The position numbers and the translations under genes are program-made. A stretch of DNA of 64,000 nucleotides from Chytridium lagenaria (lineage: Eukaryota; Chytridiomycota; Chytridiomycetes; Chytridiales; Chytridiaceae), in the NCBI GenBank assembly GCA_025449115.1, contig JAHLKC010000009.1:186001-250000 (forward strand), given 5' to 3'. Each line of letters opens with the position of its first letter. The first letter of the stretch is position 1. Under the pieces are notes generated by a model. It was not told the DNA's origin, searched no databases, and saw nothing but the letters and a program-made list of their open reading frames with translations. This document shows, piece by piece, positions 11,018 to 23,114 of this stretch.

Positions 11018-11392
11018 TGTTGGGTTTCATCTTTCTATTTTTGTTAACTCACCCGCATTTAAATTTGTCTAAGTCTATTGTTGCCCCGTCTAAATTCTTG
11101 CCTTCATTCCTTAAGTTAAAAGTTGTCAGTTTGATATGTTTTAAACCCCGCCTGTAGTTTCTTTATTCTGTTTTTGTTTTGGGACAATGAGGGATGCACG
11201 GTCAGAAGAACTTAAGGCTAGGAGTGCCACCCACATATCATAATGTATTGTTTTAAGCTATATTAATAATAAGTTAGTTGTCATCAGTATTATTAGTCGT
11301 CACCTCTGGAGACCTCGTTCACCAGTTCATTATACAATAATTAGTTTATTAAGTTTATTACTATAATTACAAAGAGCCCGTAAACCCCTACA
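11018..11392 (+). repeat. 3' LTR, Copia-A' subfamily
   Basis: TGTTGGGTTTCATCTTTC ... CGTAAACCCCTACA, 375 bp, directly after a polypurine tract. Its ends match the A LTRs but the middle differs strongly and resembles the solo LTR at 2950-3371. It therefore marks a separate A subfamily. Confidence 0.85.
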
Positions 11393-12252
11393 CGTACCCT
11401 TATTCTTAATTTGTTGTTCCCGTTCCATTCTTTTCCCTCTCGGGCTTATTCATAGTTTTCCCCATAGATACGAGAGAGGTTTTTATAGAAGGAAGGGCGG
11501 TCGACGTGGTATGCCAACTCATGACATGCTACCACGTTGGTCGAGATGCCTGTTGTTGTTATTTGATTCCCCTTACGTATTGTTTTATTATTTGGACAAA
11601 GTTGAAAGATTTACGTATACCTCTGTAGTCCTGGAATAAGCCCTCTGCACATTCAGGCCAGCCCCTGGTGGGCTGTGCTATCATCTTTCCTTTTTATTCA
11701 CTATCGTGTGTTGAGTTGTACTAGCGGGTGCTCTGGTTAGCACGCCGCCGAGGGAGACTGCGATCCGAACCAAGACATTGTCTAAGAAGGTATGAGCCAT
11801 GGGAATACGCCTCAAGGGCATTCCTTTGAAGGTTTGGTCAGTATAACTACCTCTGTTCTATTCTCGATGGCTATGACAGGCTATCTAGTTGCCTGTGAGT
11901 GGGAGAGCGCCCTAGGTAGATGAGATTGAGATAGAACATGTTAAAGCGGCTTATTGCGGCGAATATGAGGCCTGGTACACTCCTTGGAGCGGGATGGAAT
12001 CCCTTCTCGTAGACCCTTTCCCCTAGTCACTTTAGATCTAGTCTCTAGGCATTTTCCTTCCTTTTCTCCCTTTATTATTAACGATTAGAACGAAAACCAC
12101 AGCAACTTAAATCCCCGCTGTCACTAAAGGCAGAATAGGGCTTGACTCTTGATCTAGGAGTACTTCCTAGACTCTAGTCTCGTCACCTATTATGTGGTTC
12201 TCTACTCTGTATGCCGGGGCTTAGCAGAGGGGGCCATAGAGAGAACTTCACA
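11393..12252 (+). repeat. Repeat D, copy 3
   Basis: The longest uninterrupted copy. It carries CAGGCCAGCCCCTGG (about 11660), TGGTACACTCCTTGGAGCGG (about 11971), AGGAGTACTTCC (about 12156) and ends GAGAACTTCACA like copy 2. As in copy 2, about 65-95 bp later a splice-acceptor-like CAG precedes the Copia-C linker. The 5' end is cut by the A' LTR. No reading frame of interest. Confidence 0.5.
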
Positions 12253-12318
12253 AAATCTCAATTTTGTTTATTATTTCATTAATACTGCAATTATTAACTT
12301 TCACTTACCATAATCAGC

Positions 12319-14051
12319 GTCCCCGTGAGAATTGTCCACCTCCTCACGACCCCTTGTTTCCAAACGTCCTCTTTTGGGGGGAAGGCCACAATCAAGCCAC
12401 GTTGACACGGACTCTGTCTTGGAATCCATAAATTCAGGACCCAATCCTGAAGACGAGAGATACACGTCTCTATGGTAAAAACCAGACGAGTCCACAAGCG
12501 AGGACGACGGGACTTCTGCAACTATTCCCATCACCAAACTTTGGGATGACGCTTTCAAAGGCATCAAGCAAGAGCGAGGAATCCGACTTGGTAACTACAG
12601 CGATCGTAGCATTGATGAGGTCATGCCAACAACGGATGGGACTCGCTCTGGCCGCAAGGTCAAGAAGCCAACTCATCTCTACAGCACTAAGGTTACTGAA
12701 CCCTACGAACACAGACACCAACACGATCCTTCAACCGAAAGAAGCTTTCTCTCGTCCTGATGGTCAAGAATGGAGAAATGCGTGCGTTGCTGAAATCGAA
12801 GCTCTCAAACTTCGAAGTGTTTACGCCCTCGTAGACAGACGCAAGGACAGCTCAGAGGAGCTAAGTGGGCTTCCGCCTCAAGAAGAATCCCGACGGAACC
12901 ATAAGGTACAAGGCAAGCTGGTCGCCAAGGGATTCACGCAGAAGTACGGATCGACTTCCTCGAGACTTTCGCAACACTTCGTTGGCTCTTCGCTTTGCAG
13001 TATCACGCGTCTCGAAGTTCACATGGCCGGCGTGGTTACCGCGTACCTTTACGGCGACATGGACCACGCCGTCTACATGGAACAGCCTGAAGGCTTCGGC
13101 GACGGCATGAAGAGAGTCTGGCTACTTGTCAAGTCACTGTATGGCACTAAGCAAGCTGGACGGCGTTGGAACATATGCCTTACAGATTACTTGAAGGAGA
13201 TTGGTTTCCTTCCAAGTTGCGCTGACCCTTGCTATTCATCCTGGACACACCTGGTGTTCTCATTGCCATATACGTCGATGATCTTTTCTTCTTTGGAAAC
13301 GGATGAAGCCGTTATGACGGCATTGGATTACCTACAAGCCCGCTTCGAGGTCAAGGTCATTGGATCTGCCAGCTTTCGTCTAGGTGTTGTATTCACCAAG
13401 GTGCCGGAACGACTACTGCTACAGCACAAGTACGTCAACGAACTTAGACGACGGTTCTTCTCAGACGCACACCTTACCCGAGTCCACTCCCATGAACTCT
13501 ACAACCAAGATCTTCCGCAAGAAACCGAGCAAAGAAGCTCCAGCGGTCCATATGCTCAAGTTGTGGGTGCATAAATGTACTTAGCAACCCAAACTCGACC
13601 CGACATCAGCTACTCCGTCTCTGTTGCGGCAAGACACATGGGAAACCCTTCCCAAACACACTGGAAAACGGTTGAACGCATCTTCCGTTACGTCTGGAGC
13701 ACTCGCGACTTAGGCATACTTTATACAAATGAAGGACACAATGCCGTGGTTGGTTTTTGCGATGCATCCTTCCAGTCCGATCCAGACAACAGCAAGTCTC
13801 AAATCGGGTACGCGTTCTTCTTCGGAGGAAACCTAGTCTCATGGCGAAGTTGGAAGTTAGGAGCCATCTCTCTCTCGGCTGCAGCAGCAGAATATCAAAC
13901 CGTTTCTGAAAGTGTACTAGAATTGTTTGGATCTTCAAACTTCTTGAAGAACTTGGCATCACGCTAAGTCCTGTTAACCTCTACAACGACAACAAGTCAG
14001 TCATTCACCTCGCGTACAATCCCGAACATCACGAGAAAACGAAGCATATTC
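12319..14051 (+). pseudogene. Copia-C pol (linker, RT, RNase H), decayed
   Basis: The linker (about 12319-12740) leads into EAFSRPDGQEWRNACVAEIE and then RT blocks LVAKGFTQKYG, VVTAYLYGDMDHAVYMEQPE and KSLYGTKQAGRRWN. The YVDD box has decayed to YTSMIF at about 13270. RNase H follows from 13575 (QTRPDISYSVSVAARH, GFCDASFQSDPDNSKSQIGY, SLSAAAAEYQTVSESV) and continues in a shifted frame (YNDNKSVIHL) to 14051, where Copia-A is inserted. The sequence resumes after TATTC at 25973. Multiple stops and a lost catalytic box show an old, dead copy. Confidence 0.75.
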
Positions 14052-14448
14052 TGTTGGGTTTATTTAATCTTTCTATTTTGTTTCACTCACCCACATTCGT
14101 TTTTTGTCTAAGTTATTTTTCCCGAACTTCATTCACTTACGCGTTATTTTAAGTTTCGATTTGATCAGTTTTATTGAGCTCCTCATTCCATTTGAGGATG
14201 CGTTAATCCCTAAACTTTATTATTTCATGTTTAGTTTATGATACGTAATTGGAGGGATTTACAGGTCATGAGTTCTGATGTAAATCCCCACCCTCTACAT
14301 GTATTGCGAAAAGTAGTTAACATTAATATATGGAAGTTTCGAAGTAATTAGCTCCCTGTCGCCGCTGGAGACTCCATCACCATTCTATAGTTTAATTCTC
14401 TTTATTAATAATTATAATTTAAAAACAATTGAGCCCGTAACCCCTACA
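14052..14448 (+). repeat. 5' outer LTR of composite Copia-A
   Basis: TGTTGGGTTTATTTAATC ... GTAACCCCTACA, 397 bp, preceded by TATTC. The primer binding site TGGTAGCAC lies at 14451-14459. It pairs with the LTR at 25574 by shared variants. Confidence 0.92.
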
Positions 14449-14563
14449 AGTGGTAGCACTTCACCTGGTTGGAAGGAGGAGTGAATCGATCCATTTGAGG
14501 GCCGAAGAGTAAAAGAGAAGAGAGCGTTTATCCCAGGAAAGAAAAAGCTGTCAACACGAGAAG

Positions 14564-15350
14564 ATGACGAAAGAGAACGACAACGATAAACCTGTGATGT
14601 TTGATGGGACACAGTTCCACATCTGGAAGTACCGCATGATCGGGTACTTGAAAGGCAAAGGCCTTTGGAAGATTGTCGAAAAGGGCTGGACGCCCTATGC
14701 AGTCGTTGACACGCCTACAAATGCCGAAAGAAGACTAGGTTAGAAGAAGAAGACCTGGACATGAAAGCAAAAGCAAGAATCGAGTCAAGAGTTCACGACA
14801 TCATCCTACCGTTGATACAGGACGAATCCACGGCAAAGGCGACTTGGGATAAAATCATCGAGACCTATGAGAGAAAGGCTTAGACGAACAGAAACGCGAT
14901 TAGACGCAAACTCACGAACTTGAAGATGAAAAAGAAGACGACTTGAAGACTTACATTGCGGAGGTCTCGTCAACCATTCAGCAACTGAAGGCAGCGGGGG
15001 AAGACACGGCAACCCCGCATCACATCTCAATCCTCTTGACGACCCTCCCTGAAGCATACGACATCATCGTCAACCTTCTTGAGAACGAACCCAAAGCCGA
15101 GGCTGACTATGCCTATGTCGTTGGAAAGCTGTTAGATCATGAAACGAACTGAAAGAGAGAAAGAAAGAAAATGAAGAGAACGAAGGCGCCCAGGCTCACG
15201 CTGCGGGACGCTACAACAATCAACAACAAAGACACCGCGGCGGCGAGGACCGAGAATGCTACAATTGCGGAAAGAAAGGTCATTTAGCAAGAGACTGCTG
15301 GAGCGCGAGAAGAAATAACGACAACAGAAATGAAAGAGACAACGAACCTC
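14564..15350 (+). pseudogene. Truncated Copia-A gag (outer copy)
   Basis: ATG at 14564, same leader and start as the other A copies. It encodes the Gag core and the zinc knuckle CYNCGKKGHLARDC near 15257, then stops abruptly after NERDNEP at the inner LTR. An in-frame TAG near 14881 and one-base shifts near 14730 and 14930 also break it. Confidence 0.8.
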
Positions 15351-15750
15351 TGTTGGGTTTATTCATCTTTCTATTTTGTTTCACTCACCCACATTCGTTA
15401 TTTCGTCTAAGTTATTTTTCCCCCGAACCTATTTGTTTACGCGTTATTTTAAGTTTTGAGTTGATCAGTTTATTGAGCTCCTCATTCCATTTGAGGAAGC
15501 GTTAATCCCTTTAACCTTATTATTTATGTTTTATTTATGATACGTAATTGGAGGGATTTACGGGTCATGAGTTCTGGTGTAAATCCCCACCCTCTACATG
15601 TATTGCGAAAAGTAGTTAACATTAATACATGGAAGTTTCGTAGTAATTACCTCCCTGTCACCGCTGGAGACTCCATCACTATTCTATATAGATTAATTCC
15701 CTTTATTGATAATTATAATTTAATTACAATTGAGCCCCGTAACCCCTACA
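15351..15750 (+). repeat. Inner Copia-A LTR of a second subtype
   Basis: 400 bp, TGTTGGGTTTATTCATC ... CGTAACCCCTACA, followed by a primer binding site at 15753-15761. Variants (TTACCTCCCTGTCACCGCTGG) agree with the minus LTRs at 8342 and 9836, not with the outer pair. It has no matching 3' partner in the window. Confidence 0.9.
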
Positions 15751-15867
15751 AGTGGTAGCACTTCACCTGGTTGGAAGGAGGAGTGAATCGATCCATTTGA
15801 GGGCCGAAGAGTAAAAGAGAAAAGAGCATTCATCCCAAGAAAGAAAGCAAGCTGTCAACACGAGAAG

Positions 15868-16790
15868 ATGACGAAAGAGAACGACGACAAACCGGTGATG
15901 TTTGATGGGACACAGTTCCACATCTGGAAGTACCGCATGATCGGGTACTTGAAAGGCAAAGGCCTTTGGAAGATCGTCGAGAAGGGCTGGACGCCCTATG
16001 CAGTCGTTGACACGCCTACAAATGCCGAAAAGAAGACTAGGTTAGAAGAAGAAGACCTGGACATGAAAGCAAAAGCAAGAATCGAATCCAGAGTTCACGA
16101 CATCATCCTACCGTTGATACAGGATGAATCCACGGCAAAGGCGACATGGGATAAAATAATCGAGACCTATGAGAGAAAGGCTCAGACGAACAGAAACGCG
16201 ATTAGACGCAAACTCACGAACTTGAAGATGAAAGAAGAAGACGACTTGAAGACTTACATCGCGGAGGTCTCGTCAACTATTCAGCAACTGAAGGCAGCGG
16301 GGGAAGACACGGCAACCCCGCAACACATCTCCATCCTCTTGACGACCCTCCCTGAAGCATACGACATCATCGTCAACCTTCTCGAGAACGAACCAAAGCC
16401 GAGGCTGACTATGCCTATGTCGTTGGAAAGCTGTTAGACCATGAAACGAAACTGAAAGAGAGAAAGAAAGAAAATGAAGAGAACGAAGGCGCTCAGGCTC
16501 ACGCTGCGGGACGCTACATTAATCAACAACAAAGACACCGCGGCGGCGAGGACCGAGAATGCTACAATTGTGGAAAGAAAGGTCACTTAGCAAGAGACTG
16601 CTGGAGCGCGAGAAGAAATAACGACAACAGAAATGAAAGAGACAACGAACCTCAAGCTCAACCTGCGGCTGCAGGAAGAGGGTTTTTCCGAGGAAGAGGT
16701 CGCGGTGGTTTCCGTGGTCGAGGAGGACGCGGAAGAGGAGGTCGAGGCCGAGGTGGTTGGAATCGTGGACCTAATGCAAACCTGGCAAAC
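15868..16790 (+). pseudogene. Copia-A gag (inner copy), one frameshift
   Basis: The best A-family Gag. ATG at 15868; FHIWKYRMIGYLKGKGLW near residue 12; the UBN2-type core to about residue 180. A one-base loss near 16390 (CCAAA where the sister copy has CCCAAA) shifts the frame. In the shifted frame come the zinc knuckle CYNCGKKGHLARDC (16560) and an Arg/Gly-rich tail reading into the protease. Gag packages the RNA and forms the particle. Confidence 0.8.
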
Positions 16791-17671
16791 CAAAACAACA
16801 ATCAGAACATCAACAACGGAGGAAATCCTGTGGTATTCGTTGCAGCAGTACCTACCGTCAACATGAGCTCGGAAGGCGGTCCGCAGACTAGAGACACCAG
16901 ATGGATGTTAGACTCTGGAGCCACTCACCACATGACGTTCCAGCGCAACATCCTGTCAAACTACCGCTCCATCCAGTGCAACATCAGCACTGCCGACAAC
17001 AATAGCAATCTTGAATCCCGTGGAGTTGGTGACTGTGAAGTGAAGATTAGAAACGGTGAAAGAACAGGAACGTTAATACTCAAGAACGTCTTATACGTAC
17101 CAAACATCGGACGGAACCTGATCTCGCTTGGGATGGCGAGAAAGAAGGATCTTGACATATTCCCGAAGGACGACGGATACGACCTTAAACCAAAGAAAGA
17201 ACCGTCAGCACAAGCACTTGCAACGTTTACCTACAGCAGCAAAGAGAATCTCATTTACCTTGATCAAGTCATTGAATTCAAGCCAAGCACCGCCTCAGCA
17301 AAGGCCGAAAAGTCTCTGACACCGCACCAGTGGCACTTGCGGATGGGTCATCTAGGAAAGAAGGGAGTGAAGAAGTTAATGAAGGTAGCGAAGGGAGTCA
17401 AGATGACGAATGAAGATGACACTTACCTGTGTGAGGGTTGTGTTGATGGGAAAATGACAAGGACATCATTTCCTGACAAACCCGACGAGTTGAAAGCCAA
17501 GGACCCTCTCGAGAAAGTCCACGTTGATATCGTTGGACCTATGAAGACCGCGTCAAACGGTGCAGCACGTTACTTCTACCATCGTAGATAGCGCAACAAA
17601 CTACGTTACCGTTTACCTGTGCAAGAAGAAGAATGAGTCGTTCGAGTACATCAAAAGTTTTAAAGAAGAAG
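16791..17671 (+). pseudogene. Copia-A protease and integrase N-terminal part
   Basis: In one frame from the Gag tail: protease WMLDSGATHHMTF near 16902, the Pol spacer, the integrase zinc site (HLRMGHLGKKG, CEGCVDGKM) and HVDIVGPMKT. A small deletion near 17575 shifts the frame before VDSATNYVTVYL. The gene is then split at 17671 by Copia-B and resumes at 23115. Confidence 0.85.
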
Positions 17672-18173
17672 TGTTGGGTTTCGCTCACTTGACTCATGAG
17701 GACGCGTCAGGATCACTCGCACCATTAGTCCGCGGCGTCGGGCGCAACACTAGAGTGCTCTGGAATTTACGCGTCGTTAGAGTTGAGCGCGAACGCGCCC
17801 ACTGGACTTCTCATTTACATTCTGGACTCGTTTGAATTTCCCACTTTGATTTACCTTCCTTGATTGGTTTATTTTCTTTATGCCAGTTTAATTATAACTC
17901 TACCTGTTTGTGATTGGACATTCCCTTCTAGCCTTTATTCCCTTTGTTCCCGTCAAGGCTCTCTGATTTGTTTATCTTTGTAGTGGAGAGTTTAACGCGT
18001 GAGTGTACGCGTCTCCGATAGGTTTACCTTTGTGTTGTCTTTCCTCTTTACTTGTTCGTTTTGTTTCAGTATTTAAAGACTCGTGTTTGAGTGAAATAAA
18101 TAAGAACGTTGTTCGAGCAAAAGTGCGTTTAACTTTGTTTTAATTGAGCCCCGTGAACAACAAGTATTCAACA
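17672..18173 (+). repeat. Copia-B 5' LTR
   Basis: TGTTGGGTTTCGCTCAC ... AGTATTCAACA. It contains four ACGCGT hexamers (17702, 17769, 17995, 18007) and an AAATAAATAA stretch near 18092 after a GTATTTAAAG TATA-like box. Confidence 0.93.
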
Positions 18174-18174
18174 G

Positions 18175-18183
18175 TGGTAGCAC
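18175..18183 (+). promoter_or_regulatory. Copia-B primer binding site
   Basis: TGGTAGCAC one base after the LTR, the same nine bases as in Copia-A. Confidence 0.7.
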
Positions 18184-18195
18184 TTCTCTGACGAC

Positions 18196-21100
18196 ATGGG
18201 AAAGAAAGACGACTCAGATGACGAGCGCAGCAAGCCAGTCAAGTTCGACGGGCAAGACTTTCACATCTGGAAACGTCGGATGACCACTTACCTCAAAGAC
18301 AAGGGTCTTTGGGCGATCACTGAGATAGGATTTACGCCGTACGTTAACGAGAACGCTCCAACCAAAGAAGAGAAGGATCTGCGGATCAAGGAGCAGTCGG
18401 CTAACGATCGTGCTAAGAACCGGATAGAGTCTCGAGTGACTGATTCGGTCTTACACTTGATTGGAGGACTTCACGGCCAAGGAAGCGTGGGAGTGCCTCG
18501 TGTCATCATTTGAGCGTAAATCCCAACCCAACCGCAACGCTCTCACACGCAAGCTCACGCGTCTCAGAATGAAGGAGGACGCGTCTTTACGCGTATTCGT
18601 TGCAGAACTTTCGACAATGGTCAACCAACTCAAGGCAGCCGGCGAGGCTGTCTCCAACGAGCAACACATTGCTCACCTGCTCACCAAACTCCCGGAAGCT
18701 TACGACGTCGCGGTTGCCAACATTGAAACGGACGACAAAGCGGTCAAGGACTACAACCTGGTCGTTGCCAGGCTTCTCGACTGTGAAGAGAAGATCAAGG
18801 ACCGCGTGGAGGCATCGGAGGAAGCGGAGGCCTTCTTCACGACAAGAGCGCGTAAGGGGAAGAAACCAGCAGGAAAGGACGCGTCGAAAGGTGGAGATAA
18901 AAGGTCAGTGACTTGTTTTAAGTGCAAGAAGATAGGACACTATGCGAACAAGTGTCGCTCTGGGAAGAAGAAGGACTCGGGGGAGTCGAGTGATGATACC
19001 TCAGAGAACGAGAGAGATGGTGGTGGTAGGAACCGTCATCGTGGGAAGTGGTGGAAGAAGCGCGCCTCGGACAAGAAGAAGTCTGCAAACACGGCGCGTG
19101 CAAGTCCAATTGCCTTTATGGCTATTGTGCGTCAGGTTGACGCGGAGGCTGGGGAAGCCTTGTCGGTTAAGCTGGAGAAGCGGGATAACCGATGGATTCT
19201 GGACTCTGGAGCCACTCACCATATGACCTTCTCGAAGGAAGGATTGCGGGGTTACCGCGCCGCGAGCAGCCGCGTAAAAACTGCAGAGCACGGCGAAGGA
19301 ATACGCGTGGAGGGAGTAGGAGATTTAACCCTCAGCATCAAGGTCGGGAAGGCCACGCAAACGATCACGCTCAAGAACGTACTCTATGTGCCGGAGCTCA
19401 CGCGTAATCTCATCTCTCTGGGTGCAGCAGCGTCGCGTGGCGTTGTTTTGGAGTCATCCAGCGGCAAGTATCGCCTCAGACACGTCGGATCGAACGACGT
19501 GACGGCAGAGTTCAAGGTTGAGGACAACCTATTTTATCTGGTGCAGCCACACCGCAGCAAACACCACGATGGGTGTGAAAAGCCAGTCGCTCAACAGCGC
19601 GCAGATTTGGCATCGACGGATGGGTCACATCTCGATGAAGGCGGTGAAGAAGCTTGAAAAATCGGCAACGGGTGTACGCATCACGTTGTATAACGACGAC
19701 GACGACGTGCTGTGCAAGGGATGCATTGAGGGGAAGCTTACGCGCTCCTCTCACCCGGAGAGAGTTGAGAAGGACTACAAAGTCTTGGAACGCGTTCACG
19801 TGGATTTGGCGGGACCCATGAAGCGGAAGAGCTTGGGAGGGTCGCGTTACTTCATGGTGGTTGTGGACGCGTCAACGGGTTACTGCAACACGTACATGCT
19901 CAAGGAAAAGAAGCAAGCGGTTCAGTACATCAAGCAGTACAAGAGAGAGGCCGAGGCACTCACAGGTCGACGGATTGACGCGTTGAGATACTCGGAAAGG
20001 AACCCTGAGGAGATGGAACGACTTCGAGAAAAGCCGCATCTCCTGGAGATTGTTGCAGATAACGGTGGGGAATTTAAGAACAAGCAGCTGGAGGCATGGT
20101 GCCTGGAGGAAGGCATCAAGCTCACGTTCACCATGCCCTACACGCCTCAGCAGAACGGTGTCGCGGAAAGAATGAATCGGTCGCTCATTGAGAAGGCAAA
20201 GTGCATGCTTAGCGACGCGAGTCTTGACGACAAATTCTGGGGAGAGGCCGTTACGTGTGCCACGTACTTGTACAATCGATCTCCTCGTAAGGATGGGATT
20301 TCACCTCTGGAAGGCTTCACGGGAAGGAAGCCTAACCTGAAACGCGTTCGAATCTTCGGTTGCGCATGTTACGCGCACGTCCCAAAGGAACGACGGAAGA
20401 AGATGGAGAAGAACGCGCGCAAATGCATTTTCTTGGGATATGAGGCAATGGGATATCGCCTTTATGACCCAGTCACGAAGAAAGTAGTGCGCAGCAAGAC
20501 TGTTGTGTTTGACGAGTTGAACACTGGAGTGTGGGAAGGACACGACGCAGACGTGTCCACCTGGAAGGTACACAGGAAGCTGCTGGACAAGGTGGGAAGC
20601 GATTCAGGGAGTTGGGGGAGCGATGAAGACTCCGAGGATTCCGAAGATGAGTCATTGAGCTCTGAGGATGATGGAGATAACGCGTCACAGGTCAGTGAAG
20701 ACAGCGAAGCGTTGGAGGATGATGTCGAGGATGCTCAGGAAGAGAACGACGCGTCAGAAGAGTTCGAAGACGCGCCAACCTCGCCAAGAAGGACTCCTCA
20801 ACGCGCTACACGCAGCGTTTCACGTCTCCCGGTACCAGCAACACCACCAGCAGAGGAAGGCACTCGTCGTTATTCCCTGAGAGAGAGGAGGCCAGCAAAC
20901 GCAGAATGGTTTAAGGCTCAAGCTCCAGGAAAGCGCGCTCCTGCTCCACGTAATCCTGCAGCAACACCCGTTACTGATGAGTGACGAGGACGTGACAGAT
21001 CCAGCAACCGTTGAGGACGCGTTGGGACGTGTCGATTCAGAAGAATGGTTGAAGGCGCTTCAGGAGGAGTACCAGTCGTTGCTGGAGCATCAGACGTGGC

Positions 21101-22589
21101 GTCTGGTGCCTCGACCAAAGGGCAAGCACATCATCAAGAGTGGATGGGTGCTCCGTTACAAGCGAAAGGAAAACGGCTCCGTGGAAAGAAGAAAAGCTCG
21201 ATTCGTTGCGAAGGGATATTCGCAGAAAGATGGACTACTTGGAGACTTACGCGCCAGTGATGAAAGGGGCGACCTTTCGGACAGCACTCGCGGTGGCAGC
21301 TCACGAGGGGATGGTGTTACGCCAATACGACGTCAAGACGGCGTTTCTCAACGGCAATCTCAAGGAGGAGATATACATCGAGCAACCAGAGGGTTTTGTG
21401 ATTGTTGGGAAGGAAGACTGGGTTTGTCTTCTCTTGAAGACCTTGTATGGTTTGAAGCAATCACCTCTTGGATGGAACGAGGTGTTGGATGAGTTTCTCA
21501 TCTCGATAGGCTTCACACGTTCGCTCTCGGATCCCTGTCTTTACTACCGACGCAACGGCGAGAGGTTATCGTTACTGGTTGTCTATGTTGACGACCTAGT
21601 GCACGCGTGTCCTGATCAGGAAGAGGCAGACGCGTTTCAAGACGATCTCAAGCGTCGGTTTACGGTCACAAGCCAGGGGGAGCCAAGATACGCGGTTGGA
21701 ACCCAAGTTCGCTACAATCAACACGAGAGGTGTGTGCGTATCAAGCAGGAGGCCTATATCATCTCGATGATGAAGAAGCTACGAGTGCCAGAAGGACATC
21801 TCAAGAAGCTTCCGCTAAGGCCAGGAACGCGTCTCAGACGCGTTGAAGACAACGAGACTCCATTGGAAGAAGTGGAGGGACTAGCCTATCGAACTGTGGT
21901 CGGTTCATTGATGTACGCGATGGTTAATTCGCGTCCCGACGTGGCATTTGCAGTTGGAATGCTGGCGCGCTACCAGGCGCGTCCTGGACACGAGCACTGG
22001 GAGTGTGCTCGTGATTTAGTCGGGTATTTACAGTTGACGCGTAGCTTGGGCATAAGCTATTCGCGTCAAGGGAACAAGTTGAAGCTTGAAGGATTCAGCG
22101 ACGCGGATCTTGGGAACGATCCGGACGAGAAGAAGTCAATCAGTGGATTCGTCATCATGCTGAATGGAGGAGCTGTGATGTGGGGTGCGCGTAAACAAGC
22201 GTCAGTAGCTGTTTCCAGCGCAGAGGCCGAATGTCGCGTTGAGTGAGGCATCGTCGGAGCTCATCTGGTTGAAGCAGCTCCTGGAGGAGATAGGATACTC
22301 CTTTGACGATCCACCAACGCTTTGGTGTGATAACACGGCAGCAGAGGCCATTGCAAAGAACCCCATCATCAGCTCGAGGACGCGACACGTGGATCTTCGG
22401 TTCCACGCGGTTAGAGATCGCGTTGCCAAGCGTTTGCTTCAGGTGGAGCACATTGGAACCAAGGAACAGCCTGCAGACATGCTCACGAAGGGGCTGGCGC
22501 GTAGAGACCTGGAGAGGTGTCGTGAACGCGTGGGGATGGTAGTCGTTGATGATGATGCTTCAGAGATGGGGGAGCCAGAGAAGTCGTGA
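18196..22589 (+). pseudogene. Copia-B Gag-Pol (as sequenced, five frame changes)
   Basis: ATG at 18196. Gag: FHIWKRRMTTYLKDKGLW, then the knuckle CFKCKKIGHYANKC near 18912. Protease: WILDSGATHHMTF near 19195. Integrase: HRRMGHISMK, CKGCIEGK, HVDLAGPMK, VVDASTGY, IVADNGGEFKNK, YTPQQNGVAERMNRS, giving the D,D-35-E triad. After an acidic linker, RT: DVKTAFLNGNLKEEIYIEQ and VVYVDDLVHAC near 21585. RNase H: GFSDADLGNDPDEKKSISGF and LWCDNTAAEAIAK. The frame moves by one base near 18465, 19600, 20980, 21230 and 22240. All key residues seen are kept, so the breaks may be sequence errors or very recent. Confidence 0.85.
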
Positions 22590-22613
22590 GTAAAGTTCAC
22601 GAAAGGGGGAGAA

Positions 22614-23114
22614 TGTTGGGTTTCGCTCACTTGACTCACGAGGACGCGTCAGGATCACTCGCACCATTAGTCCGCGGCGTCGGGCGCAACACTAGAGTGC
22701 TCTGGAATTTACGCGTCGTTAGAGTTGAGCGCGAACGCGCCCACTGGACTTCTCATTTACATTCTGGACTCGTTTGAATTTCCCACTTTGATTTACCTTC
22801 CTTGATTGGTTTATTTTCTTTATGCCTTTAATTATAATCTACCTGTTTGTGATTGGATATTCCCTTCTAGCCTTTATTCCCTTTGTTCCCGTCAAGGCTC
22901 TCTGATTTGTTTATCTTTGTAGTGGAGAGTTTAACGCGTGAGTGTACGCGTCTCCGATAGGTTTACCTTTGTGTTGTCTTTCCTCTTTACTTGTTCGTTT
23001 TGTTTCAGTATTTAAAGACTCGTGTTTTGAGTTGAAATAAATTAAGAACGTTGTTCGAGCAAAAGTGCGTTTAACTTTGTTTTAATTGAGCCCGTGAACA
23101 ACAAGTATTCAACA
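22614..23114 (+). repeat. Copia-B 3' LTR
   Basis: 501 bp, nearly identical to the 5' LTR including all four ACGCGT sites. Preceded by GAAAGGGGGAGAA and followed by AGAAG. Differences from the 5' LTR include CTCACGAGG against CTCATGAGG and small T/A-run length changes. Confidence 0.93.

Larger units (their letters stand above)
17672..23114 (+). mobile_element. Copia-B, full-length nested element
   Basis: 5,443 bp with LTRs of 502 and 501 bp and a perfect 5-bp duplication AGAAG (17667-17671 and 23115-23119). Removing it and one AGAAG joins Copia-A integrase SFKEE to AEKKIK-type sequence. The primer binding site is at 18175-18183 and the polypurine tract GAAAGGGGGAGAA at 22601-22613. Gag-Pol is complete in domain content. 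The two LTRs differ by only a few substitutions and short indels, so it is the youngest insertion here. The sequence is unusually rich in ACGCGT. Confidence 0.95.

Noticed and set aside
20977..21230. Programmed frameshifting between Copia-B integrase and RT
   Set aside because: There are five shifts, none with a recognisable slippery site, and similar one-base breaks occur in host genes.
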